NCBI GenBank assembly: GCA_015501585.1
Contig: JADNRY010000048.1
Coordinates: 124,001-188,000, forward strand
Reading direction: 5' to 3'
From: Rhodocollybia butyracea
Taxonomy: Eukaryota > Basidiomycota > Agaricomycetes > Agaricales > Omphalotaceae
DNA: 64,000 bases
The translations under genes and the position numbers were made by a program. Shown one piece after another: positions 55,579-64,000 of this stretch. Every line of letters begins with the position of its first letter. Position 1 is the stretch's first letter. The notes beneath the pieces are model-generated. The model saw only the letters and a list, made by a program, of their open reading frames with translations. It made no database searches and had not been told where the DNA came from.

Positions 55579-58500
55579 ATGGCGAGCTCTCCAGCGCGTG
55601 TTTCTCCACTTAGAGGGTCTCCGAGGCTTGAGAAGACACCAGAACGAGATCTGGCAATGGAACTGGAGTTGTTGGAGATGGATGTTGAAATGACACCAGA
55701 GCAAGGGTTGTTACACTTTGGTATGTATCTTTCTTTTATTTTCTAGTTTTTTTTTCTAACACTAGAACTGTAGAACCGCCTTCTGTGCTCGCATCTCGTA
55801 TCATGCGGGCCCATGATAATCCTTCGCCGCCGCCAGATCCAGATCAAACAAGTCGTACGCCTCCATCTCCGACTACAGAAGATCCACCAACTTTATATCT
55901 TCCTTTTCCAATTGTCGCCCCAACAGCGCGCGCTCCTTCAGATGATGCAGATGAACAGGCTGTTGTAGACGCGTTAGAGTTGGAAGCAGAGCTGGAACCA
56001 GCATCCCCTCTTCGTCGTTCAACTCGTCCTCGCAAAAGTACTGCACGCTATGAATCGTCTCCTATGCGTGACGACGAAGACGTATCCACTAAACCGAAAT
56101 CCTCTGGTTCGCCTCGAAAAACAGTAACCCTCGTTCCTTACGAACACCCTATACCCAATCCCTTACCAGAAACGAGGACATCACGTTCCCGTTCCCGTTC
56201 TCCATCTCGCAAGCAGCATCGAGAATTAGGCTCTCTCTCTCCTAGTTCTGCTACTATACTATCCTCGCTGCTACCTCTAACGCTAGAGAGTTCATCGGAC
56301 ATGCTTGTGTCACCAACACCAACACCAACTCCAGCACAAGCTCCACCAATCCGGTTCACAAGTCCTACCCGCTCCCCTAATAAACCCTTTTCATCTACAC
56401 TAGCTCCAGCTACACCCGCTCGCCGCATTCCTCTTCAAACTGCACTAGCAACAGGCCAGATCTCAGCGCAGAAAGCGAGAATGATGATGTCCGGTGGTAG
56501 TAGGCCACTTAATGCTGGAACAGGGGAATCAAGTCCGAGTCCACCGAGACGGATTCCTATTTCAGAATCCCTCCCTCACATTAGTGAGAATAGTAGCCCA
56601 ACAAGAACTGGAAGACTACCAGGGACTCCTATGCGAAGTCTATCATCCCGAAGTCGTTCCGTCGAACCGATACCAGTGCTTCTTGAACCACCAATGCGCA
56701 GCGATACGAAAACCGACACCAAAAAGAGGAGTGAATCAGTTGAACCAATGTTGCCCTCTTCTTTTGGGTCAAGGAGGAGGACGCCTTCACCTGCCCCATT
56801 TTCGTTCTCGCGTTCGAATTCAGTCGAACGAGAACGGGTTCCATCGAATTCGAGTCTCTTTCTACATCCTACGATTCCAGAAGAATCTAGTAGCCTCACA
56901 CCTACCTCTGCATCTCAGACTGAGGCTCAAATTTATAACCCGGCGCAAGCTCAGACTCAGAATCATATCCAACCGGAACCAAAATTAGAAGATAACCCGC
57001 ATCTTCCCTCCGGTCCCCCAGTTATCCCCTCTACCCCTGCCAACTCAGCACAGCACGACAAATCTCGTCTGAAACAAACAACGAGCAAGATCCCTCGGAT
57101 TGGGGTGAAGCCTTATACTAGGCCTGGGCTTGCGGTTCCGGGTTCGAGTTCGAAAGTGGGTCAAGATAGACATGCGAGCAACTCGAGTAGCTCGGGTATG
57201 CCTTCTTTGTGGACAAAGGTATTTTTGCTTGTCCTATTTCTTTATCAAAAATTCATTCAAGTTACTAATCAACCTTTTCATTCGCTCATTCGTTCCAGCC
57301 TGCAGCAGGAACATCTGGTATCCCAATATCCTCCCCCGTCAAACATAAACATCGGGTTTTGGTACCAAGTACTCCAATTCGCGCCCCTGCATCTACCTCT
57401 GCATCTACATCTATACACAATCTCACCACTCCCAGCTTAAGTCTAAAACGCAAACGCGCTCTGTCATCTGCTTCGCCTGTACCCGGATCCACGACTACAA
57501 CCACAACATCGACAATCTCACCAATACCAACAAAACCGACTCCAGTAGTTTTACTCCCTGCACCTTCGAGTTTTCGTACTCACGCTTCCTCTTCAAAACG
57601 CCCCACTTCCTCCGCCTCCTCTTCATCGAAGCGCCCTGGCGCTGCAACAACTACCCAGAAGAGTAATAAGAATGAGAGCAGAAATGAGAGTCCAGTGAAG
57701 AATCTAGGGAAGAGCCCAGTGAAGATGAAGAAACCGTTCCGGATGGTTACGGAGCATGATGGTGTTGTGCCTAATCGGTCGCGTGGAATGGGCTCCCAGG
57801 CGCAATCGCCAATGAAAACGAATGGGAGTGGGAGTACAACCGCGACGACGAAGAAGATACGTCTGGTCACTGATTCGGATGGGGTGTTGCCAGATCGTTC
57901 TGGTGCCTCTGGCGCTAGTGCTGCCGAATCTACGTCGGTAGTGGCAGTGGCTTCAACGTCGGTGAGCGCCGAACAGGATCAGGATCAGGATCAGGAGCAG
58001 GAGCAGGAGCAGGAGCAAGAAGAAATGGAGCAGAAACAAGCGCAGGAAACAGAGCAAGAGCAAGATGAATTAATAGATGACCCGATAGTACCTCCCTCAG
58101 TCAGTGAGGAAGTACCCAGCTCAGAAGTTATTACTGCCTCCTCCTCCCCAGCTCCTTTCGAATCTGAATTCACATTCCGCCGAACGACTCGCAGCAGCCG
58201 CGGCCACAACCTCGTCATTCCCGCTCTCACTTCCCCTCCCAAACCTCGTCCTCCTCGCAAATCCACCCAACCCTTCTTCCTCTCCTCCGGCCCCTTTTCA
58301 TCCATGACAGCAACCGCCCTGCGCTCCTTAACAAACTCCAATACTACAAAAAACAAGGAGTATCTCACTGCGTTGTTACAGACGGAGGTGGTGAGGAGGG
58401 AAGGTGCGAGGCCGGAGAGTCCCGGGATGAATATTAAGAGTGTGGAGGAGAAGGAGAGGGAGAGGAGGGAGGAGATGGGGAGGGAACGGAAGGTTAGAGC

Positions 58501-59326
58501 AGAGAGGAGGGCGCTGGTGATGGGTGGTGGAGGGGAGGGAGAAGAGCGCGAGAATGAGAACGACACCGAGTCGGATGCGAGCCTTAACGGTCTATCACTG
58601 CACCCAAAGCATCCTAAACATACATGGGGTTCTGGCTCTGGAGACGAGGAAGATGACGATGTTGAAGGGATGCCTTTGAGACCTATGAAGCGGCTGCGGA
58701 TTGATGGAGATTCGGGACTTCCGTTTGAGTTTGGGGTTGAAGCCAACGACAAAGATGGAGCCGGAGAAGAGCGTGAAAACCAAGCAGAAGGAATTGAACG
58801 TCCATCAGATCTATTCATCTCCAACCTCAGCGCAAACATGAACACAAATCAGAAACGAGTTAAATGGCATCAAGGGCTATACCAGGAGATTTGTTTGGAT
58901 GATATCAAACCGCGTACGACGCATGCGAGGATTACGCAGGAGAGTATCAAGAAGGGCTGCTTGGCTCCTGGGGCCAAGGTGAGTTTTTTGCCCTTGGAAG
59001 ACTTGTGTTTTGGTCGCTCATTGTTCCTATACTCTCCCTCTCTTCCGTCTTTTTCTCTCCCATCTTCCTCCATCTTCCTCTCCATCTTCCAATTCTTCCT
59101 CCCCTCTCATCTCTCACAGGCCCTCCGCCTCGACACCCTCGGAAATCTCCCAAACGCCGACTCGCCACTCAAACACCTCGTCCAAGAAAACGTCGTCGTG
59201 AAGAAATTCGTGTATGACAGTGATGTTGTTGTTGATGAGGTACCACCCCCTGCGCCTATACCGAAGAAGGTGGCTGTGAAGCCTGTTAGGACGAGGTCAA
59301 AGGCAAAAGCAAAGAAGAATAAGTGA
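55579..59326 (+). CDS. Large disordered nuclear-type protein, function unknown
   Basis: The ATG at 55579 (MASSPARVSPLRGSPRLEK) starts a small first exon. Then come a long exon to about 57218, an intron to about 57298, a long exon to about 58978 and a last exon from about 59120 to a stop at 59324-59326. Most of the about 1,150 residues are Ser/Pro/Arg-rich. Ordered-looking parts: PLRRSTRPRKSTARY, ARRIPLQTALATGQISAQKA, a duplicated motif (FRMVTEHDGVVPNRSRG and IRLVTDSDGVLPDRSG), an Asp/Glu-Gln run (QDQDQDQEQEQEQEQ) and a conserved-looking end RVKWHQGLYQEICLDDIKPR, then ALRLDTLGNLPNADSPLKHL and a basic tail (RTRSKAKAKKNK). Basic patches and SP sites suggest a cell-cycle-regulated chromatin protein. 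That is inference only. Confidence 0.72.
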
Positions 59327-59904
59327 TTGATATTGGATTGATAAGTAGGATACGATGTGATAATTTTTGCTGCCTACTTTTGCTTTACAGTCTTTACTTA
59401 TGTTTTCGCTGTTTTGTGTCTGTCATTCATTCCTCAATTCGGTTCGGTTTCAACGTAGATAATTGAATTTCTTCCAGTCTTGTAAAGCTTGAAGCTTGAC
59501 CTGTCAATATTATTCCTCGAACACCAGGACCCTATCGAGCTATTGTGATTGAAACCTACGAAACATGCAAAGTTATACATACATACTTACTAATACAGCT
59601 ATAGCGTTTAACACGCTTGAATTTATGTGACGCGATTAAGATATCGATGGAGGAGAGAGAAAAGTGATGAGACGAAGACATCAAGTGCAAATGAACAAAA
59701 GAGATGAACTGGGGATTCAGAAAATGCATGTGCGAATCGGATACGAAGAAGACAAAGAGATACAAACACACAGACCCTTGAGAAGAAAGAACAACGGGAC
59801 ATTTCTTCATTCATCAACGATTTCGACTTCGGGAATTGTCTCGATGACGATGGCTATAATCAGAAACATAGCGTCGGTCTCTATCACTGCCAATACTGTC
59901 GCAG
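59327..59904. other. Intergenic, no gene seen
   Basis: Lies between two convergent genes (3' UTRs). No features seen. Confidence 0.5.
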
Positions 59905-61518
59905 TCAGTCACCAGATTCCAGGAAACGAAGATGTGTTAGACGTTGAACTAACTTGTTATAATAGGACGAGCTCTTTGAGCTTGAAGCTTCCGAGCGCTT
60001 CGGACCAGGAGGCGGAGATTGCAGTTTACTTTTCAACTGAAAACATGCGTCAACACCACAAAGATCGAGAAGAAAAATGACGCCGTAAACACACCTCTGC
60101 ATTCTCCTGCGTCAGCGTCTGCAAAGACGCCGATTGCTGGTCAATCTTTATCTTCATTTGATTAAGGATATCATCGAGTGAGATTTTCACGACCGAGTTT
60201 GTGATACCGACACCGCTGCCTCCTTGCTGAGGATCAGGGGACCGAGAATCTGCGACTTTGCGTCGCTTCGGGTCCCGGTCCCCAGATCCATATCCATGTT
60301 GTTCTTGCTTGGCGGTGCCAGGTGTGTAATCAACGTCACCTCTGGGTCTCTTGCCGTCAGACACTCTTTCAGGAGACATCGACATCCGCGGCTTGAGTTG
60401 GCTCGATCGGACCCTGATGCCATCCATAGCAGTCTCCGCCTCGTTTTGCAGACAAGACAGCGCCACCTGAAGCCTATTCTCCAAATTCGAGCTAAACTCT
60501 GCTATAAGACCATCGAAAACCTTCTCCCATGCTGCTCCTAGAAGAGAATAGCTCTCGTCTAGTCGCTCTTTGCTTTGTGCGTGATGAAGCATGATTTCTG
60601 CGATGGGACCAGAAACCGAAGCGGCAGAAGCAGGAGATATCTTTGTGAGTGTTGCAGAGATTTCATTAAAGGTCTGTAGTTTGCGTTCTTCTTGGTCGTA
60701 GAGAACTGTGTCTTGAATGATTCGACTCGAAACCCTAGAGGATGGGCCGGTGGGTTTGATATGAAGAGGTGTTGATAGATAGGAGCATAGGGAACGTACA
60801 TTGCGACATCTTTGAACATTGAAGTAAGCCGCTCAGAACGCGCTTTAATCTCCGCCTCAGCGAAGACTGTGTCTGAAGGTCTAGTACTGGTGTTGACCTG
60901 CAAACAAAAGAACACGCTGTCAGACGCGTATATCAGGACGTGAATCCATCGCACGTACTTGTTGTGTCGGCAGAGGTGCAATATCTAGGACGGCACTATT
61001 GAAGTTCTCGCGGTCAACTGAATTTTGCCTCCTATTGTGCTCAGAATCTCTATTATTCAAGGGGATATCGTCCTCAGCTTCTACTTTGCAGCGTCCCCGG
61101 AAGAGATCAGTTTGCGAGACCAAAGGAGCTCCGCGGCCTGGAGAAGAAGAATGACCAGAAGATCTACTATCCGTTTCTCGTCGAGTATCCGAGTTCTTCG
61201 TGGTCCAGGTTGGTTGTTTGCGAAAAGTATATGAATAGCATTCTACGCCGGGCCAGTTTGGGTCACTGGGATGAACAAAACTTTTTTCGAGGTACCGAAC
61301 GCACGAAAGGAAGGTCAGCGGACAGGAAGATTATACAGTGATTTTGTACATACCGACATTTCTCGCCTAGACTACAGCTTGGATTCAATGGAACGCCTCG
61401 TTGACGGTCAAAATACTTGAGTGTACGATGGCATTAGTTTCTGATTGCATCGATATCAAGCTTTGAATCTTACGCGGCATTGAAATCTCTTGTAAGGCGT
61501 GTTTTTAGTTGGAGACAT
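59905..61518 (-). CDS. CCCH zinc-finger protein
   Basis: The ATG at 61518 (MSPTKNTPYKRFQCR) is rebuilt from small exons. Joining exon 1 (donor GTAAGA), exon 2 (YFDRQRGVPLNPSCSLGEK + CR, donor GTATGT) and exon 3 (FVHPSDPNWPGVECYSYTF) gives one C-x14-C-x5-C-x3-H finger, the CCCH class that binds RNA. Then come RKQPTWTTKNSDTRRETDSR, a helical middle (AEAEIKARSERLTSMFKDVA, KISPASAASVSGPIAEIMLH, KERLDESYSLLGAAWEKVFD), a basic stretch (DGKRPRGD, DPKRRKVADS) and a last coiled-coil-like part ISLDDILNQMKIKIDQQSAS ending QRLTHLRFLESGD at 59905-59907. Probably nuclear. Partner and RNA target unknown. The reconstruction of the first three exons is by frame and splice signals. Confidence 0.7.
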
Positions 61519-61928
61519 TGTTATCGTGACGACTGAGACTTTGCAGGTCCAGGTTCAAGTCAAGAAACAAGTTGGCTTCTGGACAATCACGATCTTTAGC
61601 GGCTTTCCCCGCTCTTTGAAATTTATTTATTTTGTGTACAACTTCAAGTGGCTTTGCTTTCACTGATTATTATAAGATTAAGAAGAGAAGAAACGTACAC
61701 TTGCAAGTCTCCACCAATGATCGATGCACCCCAATTACTACATCTTCAATCTTATATCCCATTACTCATAGTAAGGACAGGCCAATGGAGTCGAGTCTAT
61801 ACTTATACACTTATCGTGATTCTGAACATCACGCATCGCGAAAGCAGGCAAGCAGCAAACTCCACGGTAATCCGCTGTCAGCCGCGTACTGGCTCAGTTT
61901 CCCAGAACACACAAAATGTTGCGTTGTT
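61519..61928. other. Intergenic, no gene seen
   Basis: Promoter of the CCCH gene and 3' side of the RWD gene, both on the - strand. No features seen. Confidence 0.5.
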
Positions 61929-62955
61929 CTAGTCGCTGTCGCTAAATGTTACATGGTCCTCTTCCTCGTCTTCATCTTCCCTAGTACGATCATACTGACT
62001 TATGTCGACCGAGACCGTACCCTCTTCCAATAGTGTATCTTCATCCAGGTTCTTATGACGTTCAAAGAGTTGGCGTCCTACAGCACGAAATCAGGAACAA
62101 AAGTGTCAAATCGCAGGATGGTACTGACCAGAGAGCCGGGAATGTATTTTCTTGTACTCGTCGCGTTCTTTCGCACTGATACCTTTCAGCCGTTCATCTT
62201 CTTCCTTGGCTTTCTTCTCCGCTTGTTCTTGGTCAAATTTAGCCTTCCATATTTTAAAAGACTCTACGGTCACAGGTGTACCACGCGTCCGCAGTTCCTC
62301 CTCCTGGACAGATCGGTAAATGGGCTAACCTGATCGATAGGCAATCCAGGCATACCTCTAATGCCAATCGCTCTTTTTCAGACTCCGCAAACTTTCGCTG
62401 AGTTTCTCGCGATTGAACAAGGGAGGACAGCTGTTCTCGGAGGTGCGATACGAGTGTGAACGTCATTGCCATCCCTAGATTTTCCTCGCCCTGAAATACT
62501 TGGCCCCCGCGCAATCCAAGAGAGAATAGTAACCCACAACTTTGGTCAGCTCCTCTAGGAGTTTGTCTATTTCCGCTTGTTCGACATCTCCTTCGAGAGG
62601 AGCTAGAGACAGTTCCGGTAGAGCATCCGGATAATCTTCTGTATAGTGCACACTGAGAGTCAATTTAACTGTCAAGTTGTAAGAACGTGCTTTACATGCT
62701 AGAGGGGGGGGGCTTACTGTGAGGTAGCCCTTCTTCTGCCTCTTCAGGTTCCACGTCTATCTGGATGTCCTTTTCGGAAGATTCTTCGCATGAGCCTCAG
62801 ACAAGATGAAAACTCGTAAAACACTCAGATACGAACTTGAAAGTTCTGTGGGATAGATTGATTCGAGAACCTATGAAAGCGCCATGTCAGCAAGCAGTTG
62901 AGAGATTGGTATATAGCTCTACTTCAAATTCTTCGAGTAAAACTTCGCTCGACAT
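61929..62955 (-). CDS. GIR2: RWD-domain protein (RWDD1/Gir2-like)
   Basis: Partner of DRG-type GTPases (yeast Gir2 with Rbg2), linked to translation control through Gcn1 (family knowledge). The ATG at 62955 (MSSEVLLEEFE) joins over small introns to VLESIYPTELSSSCEESSEK, DIQIDVEPEEAEEGLPHIKL and TLSVHYTEDYPDALPELSLA, the RWD fold with its Y-P-x-x-x-P-like turn. Then come GMAMTFTLVSHLREQLSSLV, a charged helix (AKFDQEQAEKKAKEEDERLK) and the family end GRQLFERHKNLDEDTLLEEG, with an acidic tail and a stop at 61929-61931. About 240 aa, normal. One intron contains a C9 run (62704-62712 as G on the + strand), a place where sequencing errors would be harmless. Confidence 0.88.
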
Positions 62956-63044
62956 CGTAGTAATACTAATAGATAGTATCGAAAGATCAGCAAATAGACG
63001 CCAGCAAGAAAACTTTGTCACGTGAATGGGCGTTTATTAGATAT
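62956..63044. promoter_or_regulatory. 89-bp divergent promoter, RWDD1-like / bS21m
   Basis: Two outward-facing start codons 89 bp apart. A CACGTG lies at 63019-63024, close to the bS21m start. Two translation-related genes may share control here. Confidence 0.5.
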
Positions 63045-63733
63045 ATGTTCTTCCTTCGTACATTTGCCTCCAAACTTGCTCCGGCTGTCTATCATTCAGC
63101 TGCCGCTCGGAATGGACAAATCTGCCGTGTTTCCACTACCTCTACTTCTGGTGCTAAGCCACAACTAAAACTGTCGGCAGACTTCACCATCGCCAACATG
63201 AACAAAGGAAAAGAAGCTCTCGAATCAGTCATTGATAGCACCATTCGCAACGTCAACAAAGGATTAGCTGGGAGGGTCGCGGACTCTCTCCCTGCTGAAA
63301 AGTCTCCCGACGAGTTATGGGCAGAAAAATCCAAGACCGCTATGCGCGATTTTGCCGACCAGGTGTTTCTCAATAGTATCAATAACAACCCTTATTCCGG
63401 TCTGAATGTTTTCTTCCTCGTTCTCTTCTTTTTCAACTAAACCAAACTCGCATAGGTCGAAGTGTCAGAGTGACAGACGGAAATCTGGCAGACTCGTTCG
63501 CCAAACTCAACAACATCCTGTCGCGAAACAAGGTTAGACAGCAGCTGTATCTAAATAATAGACACGAGAAGAAAGGTCCAAAACGAAGGAGGCTACAAAG
63601 CGAGCGCTGGAGACGTCTGTTCGCGCACGAAGTAAGTTCCTCTTCATTCATTAAAGCTGGCTCCTAAACATCGCCCGCTCAGGTCCGTAAAAATGTACAA
63701 CTCGTCACAAAAATTAGAAAAAGAGGAGCATGA
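63045..63733 (+). CDS. MRP21: Mitochondrial ribosomal protein bS21m
   Basis: Small-subunit protein of the mitochondrial ribosome, homologous to bacterial S21. The ATG at 63045 (MFFLRTFASKLAPAVYHSA) begins a presequence. A fungal N-terminal extension follows (TIANMNKGKEALESVIDSTI). Across an intron (GTCTGA..CATAG) comes the S21 core: NPYSGRSVRVTDGNLADSF, AKLNNILSRNKVRQQLYLNN, RHEKKGPKRRRLQSERWRRL, and after a second intron (GTAAGT..CTCAG) VRKNVQLVTKIRKRGA with a stop at 63731-63733. The K-[GP]-x-[KR]-R-R basic motif is typical. About 190 aa. Confidence 0.88.
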
Positions 63734-64000
63734 ATATACCATAATACATTCACCTTTCTTATGTGACTGAGGAATTAGAATGACCTCGGACCGAATCTCT
63801 GGATTCTTCATTTTTACGTGCTTTTCCTGCGCTTTTCGTCGTGCCATTTTTGACGTCACTTTGGTCTATCTGGATTCTGCATGTCCTCTAACTCCTGATT
63901 AGGCGCTGTGGTTATCGATCAGCTGGCTTATACTGGGCTCCCACTAGGAACAACTCATGGAAAACACGATGACCTTGAAGGTTTGAACTCAGCCCCAGAA
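63734..64000. other. Right edge, no gene seen
   Basis: 267 bp after the bS21m stop. Probably its 3' UTR and flank. The - strand frame at 63644-63859 overlaps coding sequence and is a shadow. Confidence 0.4.

Noticed and set aside
57991..58845. 284-codon - strand Ser-rich frame
   Set aside because: Shadow of the Glu/Arg/Gln-rich coding sequence of the 55579-59326 gene (CTC/TCC triplets read from GAG/GGA).
1..64000. tRNA, rRNA or CRISPR features
   Set aside because: I looked for T-loop GGTTCGA-type boxes with matching A-boxes and for regularly spaced repeats. None was convincing. A tRNA search program would be decisive.

Overview
This window is nuclear DNA from a filamentous basidiomycete, most likely an Agaricomycete. 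Genes are dense and lie on both strands. Almost every gene is cut by introns of about 50-60 nt with GT..AG ends and a CTAAC- or CTGAC-like branch site. The protein set (FKS-type glucan synthase, Cwc2, FHIP, a SUZ12-like VEFS protein, mitochondrial bS21) is fungal. I saw no rRNA, tRNA, CRISPR or bacterial operon structure. Species cannot be named from the sequence alone.

Layout. 1-13.7 kb: a partial hypothetical gene at the left edge, a secreted FAD-dependent oxidoreductase (-), a Ptc7-type mitochondrial PP2C phosphatase (-) and then an accessory stretch (6-11.5 kb). The accessory stretch holds a TA-flanked MITE, a tandem array of decayed gene copies on the - strand, a second foldback MITE inserted in one of those copies, and an unrecognised two-part gene (10.1-11.2 kb) lying between members of the repeat. 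An LRR/F-box-like gene (-) ends this part. 13.8-22.8 kb: the 1,3-beta-glucan synthase gene (+), which carries three single-base losses in short G/C runs, and a BTB gene with AT-hooks (+). 23.7-27.4 kb: a complete PIF/Harbinger DNA transposon with two convergent genes. 28.7-48.8 kb: SUZ12-like VEFS protein (+), Cwc2 splicing factor (-), coiled-coil protein (-), FHIP (+), DNAJC9-like J-protein (-), dolichyldiphosphatase (-), polytopic membrane protein (-), SET-domain methyltransferase (-), short-chain dehydrogenase (+), SAP30-like protein (-). 49.7-64 kb: chorismate synthase (+), an unknown gene antisense to its 3' end, two large disordered proteins in a divergent pair, a CCCH zinc-finger protein (-), an RWDD1/Gir2-like protein (-) divergent from mitochondrial ribosomal protein bS21m (+), then the right edge.

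Most of the genes are single-copy housekeeping functions with no operon-like logic: cell wall synthesis, shikimate pathway, N-glycosylation lipid recycling, splicing, translation, and chromatin (SUZ12-like, SAP30-like, BTB/AT-hook). Several neighbours share short divergent promoters: 13.64-13.85, 45.29-45.40, 55.49-55.58 and 62.96-63.04 kb. The most unusual material is the nested repeat and foldback region at 6.9-11.5 kb, the intact Harbinger element, an 11-nt microexon in the PP2C gene, and the pattern of frame breaks in the glucan synthase gene.

All splice sites given are read by eye from GT/GC..AG signals and reading frame. Spans marked approximate have an unresolved start or internal junction.
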